Assembly (NCBI GenBank): GCA_001818435.1
Contig: MHKO01000051.1
Location: forward strand, 573 to 13,494
DNA from: Candidatus Komeilibacteria bacterium RIFCSPLOWO2_02_FULL_48_11
GTDB taxonomy: Bacteria > Patescibacteriota > Patescibacteriia > UBA2169
Length of the DNA stretch: 12,922 nucleotides
Reading direction: 5' to 3'
Below the pieces are notes generated by a model. That model was not told the DNA's origin, did no database searches, and was given only the letters and a program-made list of their open reading frames with translations. A program made the translations under genes and the position numbers. This document shows, in pieces, positions 6,847 through 12,866 of this stretch (position 1 is the first letter of the stretch; each line of letters starts with the position of its first letter).

Positions 6847-7326
6847 CTAATTTATGCCTGAAGGATCGGCCGCATGAGCGCCTTCCGGCAGACCGCCGGT
6901 CTGGTCTTCAATTTCAAATTCAATTTTGTACCAAGCGCAAGGCACGGCCGAGCAAATTGAAGTGGCGGCTGAACTGGTGTAAGAAGTATATTTGTAGTCA
7001 GTTCCGCCTGGCGCTGGATTGGCCGGCACCCGGCCCATGTAGGCGGTGCCGCCCACGGTGGCGCTAAAACCATTGTCTTCGCTTAAAGTGGCGCCAGCCC
7101 CGGCGCCTAAAACTAAATCATTGCCAGCCGGATAGCCATTTCTATCCCCTAAAAACAGTTCCAGAGCCGTTTGCACCTGCCTAATATCAGAAACACGCTT
7201 GGCATCGCGCGCTTTGGCTCGGGCATTATTTAAAGAAACAACCGCCAAAGAAGATAAAATGCCAATAATGGCTATAACCACCAAAAGCTCAATCAGGGTG
7301 AACCCCTTTTTATTTGTGTGAACCAT
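6847..7326 (-). CDS. Type IV major pilin paralogue 1 (promoter-proximal, PilA/GspG-like)
   Basis: Prepilin of 159 residues. The leader MVHTNKKG (8 residues) equals the leaders of the two neighbouring pilins, which supports ATG 7326; an upstream in-frame ATG at 7362 lies in the loop of a hairpin and would add a leader encoded by hairpin sequence. Processing at [19 protein letters not shown], Glu at +5; then [17 protein letters not shown] and ALELFLGDRNGYPAG. The head is slightly longer than in the other two and is the only one with cysteines (SICSAVPCAWYK), which could form a small disulfide loop; it ends HAADPSGIN. It is first after the predicted promoter, so probably the most expressed pilin. 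No convincing Shine-Dalgarno is visible; a GGA 11 nt upstream lies at the edge of the hairpin. Confidence 0.92.
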   Translation of the reverse strand: MVHTNKKGFTLIELLVVIAIIGILSSLAVVSLNNARAKARDAKRVSDIRQVQTALELFLGDRNGYPAGNDLVLGAGAGATLSEDNGFSATVGGTAYMGRVPANPAPGGTDYKYTSYTSSAATSICSAVPCAWYKIEFEIEDQTGGLPEGAHAADPSGIN

Positions 7327-7336
7327 ATATATACAT

Positions 7337-7385
7337 ATCCAGCACCTTTTCGCAGAGCCCAATACTCTGCAAAAAGGCGCTGGAT
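7337..7385 (-). promoter_or_regulatory. 21-bp hairpin in the predicted pilin 5' UTR
   Basis: The arms at 7337-7357 and 7365-7385 are 21 nt with a 7-nt loop. As DNA they differ at two positions, but on the minus strand both become G.U wobbles, so the pilin-sense RNA forms an unbroken 21-bp stem, while the plus-strand RNA would have two A.C mismatches. The stem starts about 10 nt from the predicted transcript end and finishes 10 nt before pilin ATG 7326. It has no U-tract, so it is not a terminator. A role in mRNA stability, processing or start-site access is inferred. Confidence 0.65.
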
Positions 7386-7401
7386 TTATTTCGTGTCTTA
7401 A

Positions 7402-7410
7402 ATTATACCA
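7402..7410 (-). promoter_or_regulatory. Extended -10 promoter for the three pilin genes
   Basis: The minus strand reads TGGTATAAT, a perfect extended -10, preceded by an A8 tract. No good -35 at 17 nt. The predicted start is near 7395, giving a 5' UTR of about 70 nt that contains the 7337-7385 hairpin. The position, in the 128-nt gap between pilC and the first pilin, fits separate high expression of pilins. Confidence 0.6.
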
Positions 7411-7454
7411 TAATTCAATTTTTTTTGCTTAACTTTATCCACAACAACCAAAAA

Positions 7455-8666
7455 TTACACTCCTGTGGCCAGGCTATACATCGGCAGCATCACTGCCGCC
7501 ACCATTATAGCCACAGCCACGCCCATCAGCATCAGTACCAGCGGCTCGATTAAGGTAACCAGATTAGACACGGCATTATCAACTTCTCGCGAATAAAAAT
7601 CAGACAGCTTTACCAGAACCGTATCAATTCTGCCGGTCTGCTCCCCAACGGCCAGCATCTGCGACACCATGGTTGGCATCACTTCCGAGGTCTCGAAGAT
7701 AGTGGCAATGGAATTGCCGTCTTCCACTTCTTTGACGGTTTTTAAAATAAGGTCGCGATAGACTTCATTGCCCACCACCTCGCCGGTAATTTTTAAAGCC
7801 TCGCTGATGGCCACGCCTCCGGCCAAGAGCGTGGACAAACTGCGCGTAAAGCGCACTAGAAATATTTTCTGCAAAATCACCGGACCAAAGATAGGCGCTT
7901 TTAACACCAGATAATCCAGTTGTTTGCGGCCAGCCTCGCTGCGCCGGTAATAAATCAAAGCCGCGGCCGCGCCGCCAACCGCTAAAATAATCGCCCACCA
8001 ATACGCGGAGATAAAATTAGAAGTGCCAATCAGCAATCGGGTGGTAATCGGCAATTGGGTGCCGGTTTCTTTTAAAATCTCAGTTAACTTGGGCACCACG
8101 TAGACCATCATGATTATGCCCACCACGGCCAATCCAAAAAGAATAAACGCCGGATAAATCATGGCGCCTCGGGTTTTGCTCATTAAATCGTAATCTTTTT
8201 CCTGCTGGTCGGCCAAATAGCTTAAAACTTCGTCCAGTTTGCCGGCGGTTTCGCCGGAACGGATCATGCTCACGTAAAAATGAGAAAAAACTTTGGGATA
8301 GCGGCCAAAAGCGTCGGAAAGCCTGGCGCCGCCATCCACCGCATCCGCCACCTCGGAAACGATTATTTTCAAAGAAACATTGTCAATCTGCTTTGTTAAA
8401 ATCCGCAAGGCCTGCACCACCGGCAAAGTGGCCGACACCATAACCGAAAGTTGACGAGAGAAAATAACGACGTCTTTGACTTTAACGCGATTAAAAATTC
8501 CCAGCTCGCTCCCCAAACCTCTTGGCTCGGCCCGGGCTTTCAAAGAAACAACCAGCAAACCCTTGTCGGTTAGGGTGCTCATGGCCGCGTCCAGCGTGGC
8601 CGCGTCCACCACGCCTTGGACCTGTTTTTGTTCGCTGGTAACGGCTGTGTAATCAAAAAATGGCAT
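7455..8666 (-). CDS. pilC: Type IV pilus inner-membrane platform protein PilC
   Basis: Integral membrane platform on which PilB acts to insert pilins into the fibre. 403 residues from ATG 8666 (MPFFDYTAVTSEQ), a typical PilC/GspF start; the frame opens 10 codons further upstream, but those codons fall in and beside repeat sequence. Two T2SSF domains can be seen: residues about 60-190 (FSRQLSVMVSATLPVVQALRI, GGARLSDAFGRYPKVF, then a membrane segment at AMIYPAFILFGLAVVGIIMM) and about 260-395 (FTRSLSTLLAGGVAISEALKI, ending in the membrane segment VLMLMGVAVAIMVAAVMLP). A further segment lies near ISAYWWAIILAVGG. Length is normal. The four-helix cassette ends about 17 nt before the start, so no Shine-Dalgarno remains. 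Confidence 0.96.
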   Translation of the reverse strand: MPFFDYTAVTSEQKQVQGVVDAATLDAAMSTLTDKGLLVVSLKARAEPRGLGSELGIFNRVKVKDVVIFSRQLSVMVSATLPVVQALRILTKQIDNVSLKIIVSEVADAVDGGARLSDAFGRYPKVFSHFYVSMIRSGETAGKLDEVLSYLADQQEKDYDLMSKTRGAMIYPAFILFGLAVVGIIMMVYVVPKLTEILKETGTQLPITTRLLIGTSNFISAYWWAIILAVGGAAAALIYYRRSEAGRKQLDYLVLKAPIFGPVILQKIFLVRFTRSLSTLLAGGVAISEALKITGEVVGNEVYRDLILKTVKEVEDGNSIATIFETSEVMPTMVSQMLAVGEQTGRIDTVLVKLSDFYSREVDNAVSNLVTLIEPLVLMLMGVAVAIMVAAVMLPMYSLATGV

Positions 8667-8682
8667 AAAAATATAAATCCAA

Positions 8683-9121
8683 ATGTCAAAATCCAAAGTT
8701 CAAATCAAGGTCAAATGACTAAATGTCTAAATTAGTCATCTTTGGCAATACTTGAAAATATCAATGTTAATTCTTGGGCCTCTTGCCATAGTTTACGACA
8801 TTCTTCTACTTTATTTTCATTAGCTTTAGCCAACATTCTTAACCAATGTTTTGTCTCTTTTGATTCTTTCTTACAAAGTCTGATTTTGTGCTTGAAGTCT
8901 TTCTTGGATTCAGCGCCATCCGCTTCGCAGTAATTAGCGCCAATACTGGTACCAGACCTAATAACTTGCTTTATTAATGGAATATTGATGATATTTTTTT
9001 CTAAACTTCTGGCAAAGTCAATTATATTCTCGCCAAAGATAGCCGTTCTTTCTTCAAGATCATACTTTTTGGCATTTGGATTTTGACATTCATTTGGCAT
9101 TTGAGCTTTGATATTTGACAT
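8683..9121. mobile_element. Inverted-repeat cassette carrying a four-helix-bundle gene
   Basis: The left end (8683) starts ATGTCAAAATCCAAAGTTC; the right end read inward from 9121 starts ATGTCAAATATCAAAGCTC. The imperfect terminal repeats extend about 28 nt and are the same family as the element at 4360-4477. The right repeat supplies the ATG and the first codons of the gene. The cassette sits between the PilT-like gene and pilC, and the interior is visibly more A+T-rich than its neighbours. No transposase and no clear target duplication were found. The layout (inverted ends around a four-helix gene) is like that of intervening sequences in 23S rRNA, but here it lies in a protein operon. Confidence 0.6.
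8732..9121 (-). CDS. Four-helix-bundle protein (23S rRNA IVS / Avd-like family)
   Basis: 129 residues. After a repeat-encoded start (MSNIKAQMPNECQ, NPNAKK) comes the family core: FGENIIDFARSLEKN, PLIKQVIRSGTSIGANYCEA, SKKDFKHKIRLCKKESKETK, HWLRMLAKAN and a last helix to the end. SIGANYxEA and the KESKETxHWLRML stretch are the recognisable family marks (TIGR02436-type). Homologues are encoded in 23S rRNA intervening sequences, and related Avd proteins assist diversity-generating retroelements; no reverse transcriptase or variable repeat is here. The function is unknown. It interrupts the pilus operon and is unlikely to be a pilus part. Its start codon lies in the terminal repeat of the cassette. 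Confidence 0.88.
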   Translation of the reverse strand: MSNIKAQMPNECQNPNAKKYDLEERTAIFGENIIDFARSLEKNIINIPLIKQVIRSGTSIGANYCEADGAESKKDFKHKIRLCKKESKETKHWLRMLAKANENKVEECRKLWQEAQELTLIFSSIAKDD

Positions 9122-9128
9122 TATTGAC

Positions 9129-10238
9129 TTAATGCGACACTAGGCTGTTAAACTGATTCTGATCAATAGCCTGCTCTTTGGCCGTGGCCAGCGCCACGCT
9201 GCCGCTCTTTACGGCTTGGGCTAGGCTCTGGTCTAAAGTAACCATGCCTTCAGCGCGGGCGGTTTGCATGATAGTCCGCAGCTGAACCAGCTTATTGTCG
9301 CGGATAAGCGATTTTACCGGATTGGTGCCGCGCAACACTTCGCTTATTAAAATCCGGCCCCCGCCCAAGCGCGGCAATAATAACTGGGCTACAATACCGA
9401 TAAGCGAATCGGCCAACAAGGACAACACTCGGCTGCGCTGGGATTCGGGAAACAGGTCGCGCAACTGTTCTATCAAGCCAAGAGCGTGCCGGCTGTCTCC
9501 AACCGCGATTATCAACCGCCCGGAAGCGGCTAAAGTCAAGGCCTGCTCCACGGTTTCTTGAGTGTCTAATTTGCTAATAACGATTACATTCGCGTCCTCT
9601 TCGTTCAAAGCGGTTAAAGCCGAAGCAAAATCTTTGGCATCGCGTCCAATGGCGCGCTGGACCACCACTGATTTGACGCTGGGAATAAGATACTCAATCG
9701 GCTTTTCCAAAGTAACAATGTAATCGGCCCGCGTCTGGTTGATGGCCGAGAGCAGGGCGCGGACCGTGGTGGTCCGGCCCGAATCAAAGGGGCCGGTGAT
9801 AAAAAGCAAGCCCCGCTCCGCTGTTCGGCACTCCTTAATTAAATCCGGCAGTCCGAGCGCCTCCAAATTCGGTTCCTCAGCCGGCAAATAACGCATGGAC
9901 AAAGATAAAAAAGACCGGCTGTAAAAAACATGGATGCGGAAACGCATCACTTTTTTTAACGTCTGGCTGACAATTACTTCGCGCTCGCTCTCAAGTATTT
10001 TTAACTCGTCTTCCGCCAGCAGATGACGGACAATGGTGTTCAGCCGTTCAGCCGTTAAAATATCTTCTTCCAAAAGAGGCGTGATGGCGCCGTCAAGGCG
10101 CAGCATGGGCACATTGCCCACAGCCAAATGCAAATCAGTGGCCTGGCGTTCCCCTAAAATAGCCAGCCATTTTTCAAAATGAAGAATGTCGGTGGGACTG
10201 TCTTTGAGTGGAGCGGGTTGTTCTGTTGTATCGGGCAT
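9129..10238 (-). CDS. PilT-like ATPase-fold protein with degenerate nucleotide motifs
   Basis: 369 residues from ATG 10238 (MPDTTEQPAPLKD); an upstream TTG at 10301 in the same frame would read through repeat sequence and is rejected. The fold follows PilT: an N-terminal PAS-like part with ATDLHL (33-38), then the RecA-like domain and the PilT-type C-terminal part (NPVKSLIRDNKLVQLRTIM, GMVTLDQSLAQ). PilT proteins power pilus retraction. Here the key residues are changed: Walker A reads GPFDSGRT (149-156), with R155 in place of the lysine; the Asp box reads TLEKPIEY; the Walker B region reads VIVISKLDTQET, with K223 where the glutamate of GEMRD should be; and HTNSA is replaced by DSRHA. A non-hydrolysing, regulatory or structural role is inferred. 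It lies between the receiver gene and the four-helix cassette. Confidence 0.85.
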   Translation of the reverse strand: MPDTTEQPAPLKDSPTDILHFEKWLAILGERQATDLHLAVGNVPMLRLDGAITPLLEEDILTAERLNTIVRHLLAEDELKILESEREVIVSQTLKKVMRFRIHVFYSRSFLSLSMRYLPAEEPNLEALGLPDLIKECRTAERGLLFITGPFDSGRTTTVRALLSAINQTRADYIVTLEKPIEYLIPSVKSVVVQRAIGRDAKDFASALTALNEEDANVIVISKLDTQETVEQALTLAASGRLIIAVGDSRHALGLIEQLRDLFPESQRSRVLSLLADSLIGIVAQLLLPRLGGGRILISEVLRGTNPVKSLIRDNKLVQLRTIMQTARAEGMVTLDQSLAQAVKSGSVALATAKEQAIDQNQFNSLVSH

Positions 10239-10248
10239 AAACGTAAAT

Positions 10249-10287
10249 AAGATACAAGATACAATAACCCCGCCAGAGGCGGGCAGG
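10249..10287. repeat. GATACAA tandem units and a CCCGCC/GGCGGG hairpin
   Basis: GATACAA occurs twice (about 10251-10264), followed by CCCGCC AGA GGCGGG (10269-10283), a perfect 6-bp stem with a 3-nt loop. Both lie just upstream of the PilT-like start and look like dispersed short repeats. There is no U-tract on either side, so it is not a terminator. Confidence 0.5.
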
Positions 10288-10313
10288 CAAGCAAGATGCA
10301 ATATTCAAATTAG

Positions 10314-10362
10314 AATGCCGAATATCAAAACCCAAAGTTCAAATCAATGTCAAATGGCTAAA
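10314..10362 (+). repeat. Solo arm of the ATGTCAAA-type repeat
   Basis: The plus strand begins ATGCCGAATATCAAAACCC and continues with AAAGTTCAAATCAATGTC, the same word pattern as the arms at 8683-8715 and 4363-4410. No matching second arm is nearby, so it appears to be a solo or decayed copy, in the 213-nt gap between the receiver and the PilT-like gene. Confidence 0.55.
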
Positions 10363-10369
10363 TATGCGC

Positions 10370-10446
10370 GTCATTCTGAGGCGAAGCCGAAGAATCTCGT
10401 GTTTAATTCTGAGATCCCAGCCAAAGGCTGGTTTCTTGTATCTTTT
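10370..10446. repeat. REP-like element, partial copy
   Basis: It begins GTCATTCTGAGGCGAAGCCG, a GTCATT(C/T)(C/T)GAG terminus, and ends in the small hairpin CCAGCC AAAG GGCTGG (overlapping 10417-10431). Only one end resembles the family, so this is a partial or decayed copy. The T-rich stretch after the hairpin on the plus strand is part of the receiver stop region; no plus-strand gene would use it. Confidence 0.5.
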
Positions 10447-10451
10447 TTTAA

Positions 10452-10832
10452 TTATTTAATATATTTCTTCACCACTCCAATCACTTCTGACGGCAGAAAA
10501 TGGGCTTTGATGAGATACTCATTCGCTCCCAGACGCCGGGCGCGCTTTACGTCCTCTTGCTCGCCCAGGTTAGTGAGGAGCACCACTGGCACGTCTTTAA
10601 GCCGCTCATCAGCGCGCATGGCCTCCAGAACCGCAAAGCCGTCTTTTTTTGGCATCAGAATATCCAATAAAACCACGGCCGGCACTGTTTCGGACATTAG
10701 GGCCAGCGCCTTTTCACCGTCAACTGCCGTCAGCGCATTCAAACCCTCTTTGGCCAGTTTGGCGGCATACATCCGCTGCAGGAAAAGATCATCCTCAACC
10801 AAAAGAACAATTGGGTTTTTTGCATTATTCAT
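10452..10832 (-). CDS. CheY-like single-domain response regulator
   Basis: 126 residues, a receiver domain with no output domain. All functional positions are present: the acidic pair in LLVEDDLFL, the phosphoacceptor Asp in VVLLDILMPKKDGF, the Thr in VVLLTNLG and the Lys in EYLIKAHF. I chose ATG 10832: AAGGAG (10841-10846) lies 8 nt before it. The frame extends to ATG-like 10862 but those codons cover the ribosome site. The gene lies between pilB and the PilT-like gene, so it probably controls pilus dynamics by contacting a motor protein, as PilG/PilH do elsewhere; this is inferred. No histidine kinase is in the window. Confidence 0.93.
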   Translation of the reverse strand: MNNAKNPIVLLVEDDLFLQRMYAAKLAKEGLNALTAVDGEKALALMSETVPAVVLLDILMPKKDGFAVLEAMRADERLKDVPVVLLTNLGEQEDVKRARRLGANEYLIKAHFLPSEVIGVVKKYIK

Positions 10833-10840
10833 AAGGATTT

Positions 10841-10846
10841 CTCCTT
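10841..10846 (-). promoter_or_regulatory. Strong Shine-Dalgarno before the receiver gene
   Basis: The minus strand reads AAGGAG, 8 nt before ATG 10832. It decides the start of the receiver gene against the longer frame from 10862. Confidence 0.8.
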
Positions 10847-10851
10847 TCACT

Positions 10852-11122
10852 AATTTATTCACGAATAATTAATTTGTCATCTCGAGCCTCTGTATAAACA
10901 GTCTTAAACGCAAGTAACGTCTATCTGTTATCAAGAAGTCAATCGCACTATGCCAGGCGAGGCGAGAGATCCCATGTTAATTGCGATTGCCAGGGGATCC
11001 TCTCGCCCCACGACACCCGATTTGTTGATTTCTGTTCAGTCGTTTTATGCGTCCGTGATCAATGGCGTCCTCTATTAGGGGCTCGGGATGACAGTTTAAT
11101 TAGTGAAATTCGTGAATAAATT
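10852..11122. repeat. Composite palindrome between pilB and the receiver gene (REP-like copy 3)
   Basis: Outer arms: AATTTATTCACGAAT (10852-10866) and its exact inverse (11108-11122), 15 bp. Nested inside, the REP-like element runs 10875-11093, with termini TGTCATCTCGAGCC and GGCTCGGGATGACA. Innermost, GGCGAGAGATCCC (10961-10973) pairs with GGGATCCTCTCGCC (10994-11007) with one bulged base. The whole 266-nt gap is therefore repeat sequence; no convincing promoter or small gene was seen in it. The element could reduce pilB read-through, but it lacks a U-tract. Confidence 0.75.
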
Positions 11123-11128
11123 GTGGGA

Positions 11129-12853
11129 CTATTCCTTGGTCGCCACCACCACCTCTTCCACGGTGGTTAATCCCAAGAGCGCTTTCATAATGCCGTCCTG
11201 CATCATGGAAATAAAACCTTGCTCTTTCAGTTCAGCCTCAACCTCGGCCAGAGCAAAACCTTTATTGATAATCTGCTGCAGGTTGCGGGTATTGGCAATC
11301 ACTTCGCAAATTGACAAGCGGCCTTCAAAACCGGTGCCGCCGCATTTGGCGCATCCTTGACCGCGGTAAAACTGCAAATTATTTTTATCCACGCCGGCAA
11401 AAATTACCTGGTCGTCAACTTTAGCCAGCACCCGTTCCGCCACTTGGCGGATGTCGCTGGCCACAGTTGCTTTCTCTTTGCAATTCTGGCAAATGCGGCG
11501 CACCAGGCGCTGGGCAATCAGCACGTTAATGGTTGAGGCCAAAAGAAATGATTCCACTTTCATGTCTAAAAGGCGCGGCACAGCGCCAACAGCATCGTTG
11601 GTATGCAAAGTGGAAAGCACAATGTGGCCGGTCAGGGCGGCCTGCACCGCCAGTTCGGCCGTTTCGTTGTCGCGGATTTCGCCGACCATGATAATATCCG
11701 GGTCTTGGCGCAGAATGGAGCGCAAGCCGGAAGCGAAAGTAAAACCGACTTCGGGCCGGATGGGAGCCTGGTTGGCGCCAGCCAAAAAATATTCAACCGG
11801 ATCTTCCAAAGTTACAATATTCACTCCCTCCTGATTTAAAATGGAAAGACAGGCAAAAAGCGTGGTTGATTTGCCGCTGCCGGTTGGGCCGGTCACCAAA
11901 AAAAGGCCATTGGGCTCGTGGATATTATCTTCAATTTCTTTAAGGTTATGGCCCATAAAGCCCAAATCTTGAAGCTTGGGCGCGCCGCTAGTAACGTCTA
12001 AAATGCGCATGACCACTTTTTCACTGCCAATCAAAGGCATGGTGGAAACGCGCACGTCAACCTCGCGTCCTTCAATGCGCACATGGATGCGGCCGTCCTG
12101 GGGCTTGCGGGTTTCATCCAGCTTTAAATTGGCCAGCACCTTAATGCGGGAAACAACCGAAGCATGAATATATTTGGGCAAGGTCAAAGTGGTATGGAGT
12201 ATGCCGTCAATGCGGTAGCGCACCCGGCTGTCGTTCTCCCCGGGTTCAATGTGAATATCTGAAGCTTTGCCTTCAATGGCATGGCGCAGAATGACGTTCA
12301 CCATTTTGGAAACCGGCGCGCTTTTGACGACTTCCTCCAGCCCCGCTTCAGTGGTTGAGCGGGCGGCTTCTTTTTCTTCTGCCGCTCCGATGTAGACCAG
12401 GGCCTCGGCCACTTCTTTGGAAAGATTGGCATACTGGTCAAGAGCATGCTTGAGCCCGGCTGACGTGGCAACGTAAAAAGAGGTATCCCAGCCTTCTTGG
12501 CGGGCCAGGAAATCGGCCGCTTCGCGCGCTTTTAAATTCTCAGGGTGGACCAGGGCCACTGACAATTTTTCGCCCTGGCGCTGGAACGGCACTATCTGAT
12601 AATTGCTGACTATTTCCTTGGGGAATAATTCCAGCGCCTCGCGCTTAATCGTTTGGGTCGTTAAATCCACTGTGGGCAAATGATACAGTTCGCCTTTTTT
12701 GGCCAGAAGAACCTCTTCTGGAACGCCGTCGCGCGCGGTCAACAAATCATCAATCGGCTGGCCGGATTTTTCCGACTCCAACTGGACGTTCTCGGCCATG
12801 GCTGGGGTGATGACCTTCTCGGCCGCTAAAAATTGTAACAATGGTGATAACAT
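11129..12853 (-). CDS. pilB: Type IV pilus assembly ATPase PilB (GspE/PulE family)
   Basis: Hexameric cytoplasmic motor that drives pilin polymerisation through PilC. 574 residues, normal length. An N-terminal MshEN-type domain (1-140) with LLQFLAAEKVITPAMAE is followed by the ATPase: ASDIHIEP (198-204), Walker A GPTGSGKST with K328, Asp box TLEDPVEYF, Walker B IIMVGEIRDNET with E392, His box STLHTND, and the zinc tetracysteine C455-x2-C458 and C501-x2-C504 typical of GspE/PilB. All catalytic residues are present, in contrast to the PilT-like protein. ATG 12853 is preceded at 8 nt by AGGAG (12862-12866). The 69 nt upstream to the window edge hold nothing I can assign. It is the first pilus gene visible; the operon may begin outside. 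Confidence 0.97.
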   Translation of the reverse strand: MLSPLLQFLAAEKVITPAMAENVQLESEKSGQPIDDLLTARDGVPEEVLLAKKGELYHLPTVDLTTQTIKREALELFPKEIVSNYQIVPFQRQGEKLSVALVHPENLKAREAADFLARQEGWDTSFYVATSAGLKHALDQYANLSKEVAEALVYIGAAEEKEAARSTTEAGLEEVVKSAPVSKMVNVILRHAIEGKASDIHIEPGENDSRVRYRIDGILHTTLTLPKYIHASVVSRIKVLANLKLDETRKPQDGRIHVRIEGREVDVRVSTMPLIGSEKVVMRILDVTSGAPKLQDLGFMGHNLKEIEDNIHEPNGLFLVTGPTGSGKSTTLFACLSILNQEGVNIVTLEDPVEYFLAGANQAPIRPEVGFTFASGLRSILRQDPDIIMVGEIRDNETAELAVQAALTGHIVLSTLHTNDAVGAVPRLLDMKVESFLLASTINVLIAQRLVRRICQNCKEKATVASDIRQVAERVLAKVDDQVIFAGVDKNNLQFYRGQGCAKCGGTGFEGRLSICEVIANTRNLQQIINKGFALAEVEAELKEQGFISMMQDGIMKALLGLTTVEEVVVATKE

Positions 12854-12861
12854 TATTCAGT

Positions 12862-12866
12862 CTCCT
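12862..12866 (-). promoter_or_regulatory. Shine-Dalgarno of pilB
   Basis: The minus strand reads AGGAG, 8 nt before ATG 12853, which fixes the pilB start. Together with the receiver gene, pilB shows that the organism uses standard ribosome sites where no repeat has been inserted at the gene start. Confidence 0.75.

Noticed and set aside
7327..7362. Longer start of pilin 1 at ATG 7362
   Set aside because: This ATG lies in the loop of the 7337-7385 hairpin. ATG 7326 gives an 8-residue leader like both neighbouring pilins.
7435..7443. TTATCCACA, a perfect DnaA-box consensus just upstream of the pilin promoter
   Set aside because: A single 9-bp match in 13 kb has a fair probability by chance; there is no cluster, no dnaA or dnaN and no unwinding element, so I do not call an origin or DnaA control.
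8667..8696. Longer PilC start at 8696
   Set aside because: It would translate the end of the inverted-repeat cassette; MPFFDYTAV at 8666 is the usual PilC beginning.
8732..9121. Diversity-generating retroelement suggested by the Avd-like four-helix protein
   Set aside because: No reverse transcriptase and no template/variable repeat pair are seen in the window; the wider IVS-type four-helix family is a sufficient explanation.
10239..10301. Longer PilT-like start (TTG 10301)
   Set aside because: The extra codons translate dispersed repeats, including the CCCGCC hairpin; ATG 10238 is a better start.
10186..10872. Plus-strand open frame of 228 codons
   Set aside because: It is antisense to the receiver gene and passes through repeats; no family features. 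The same holds for other plus-strand frames opposite pilB, pilV-like and ligA.
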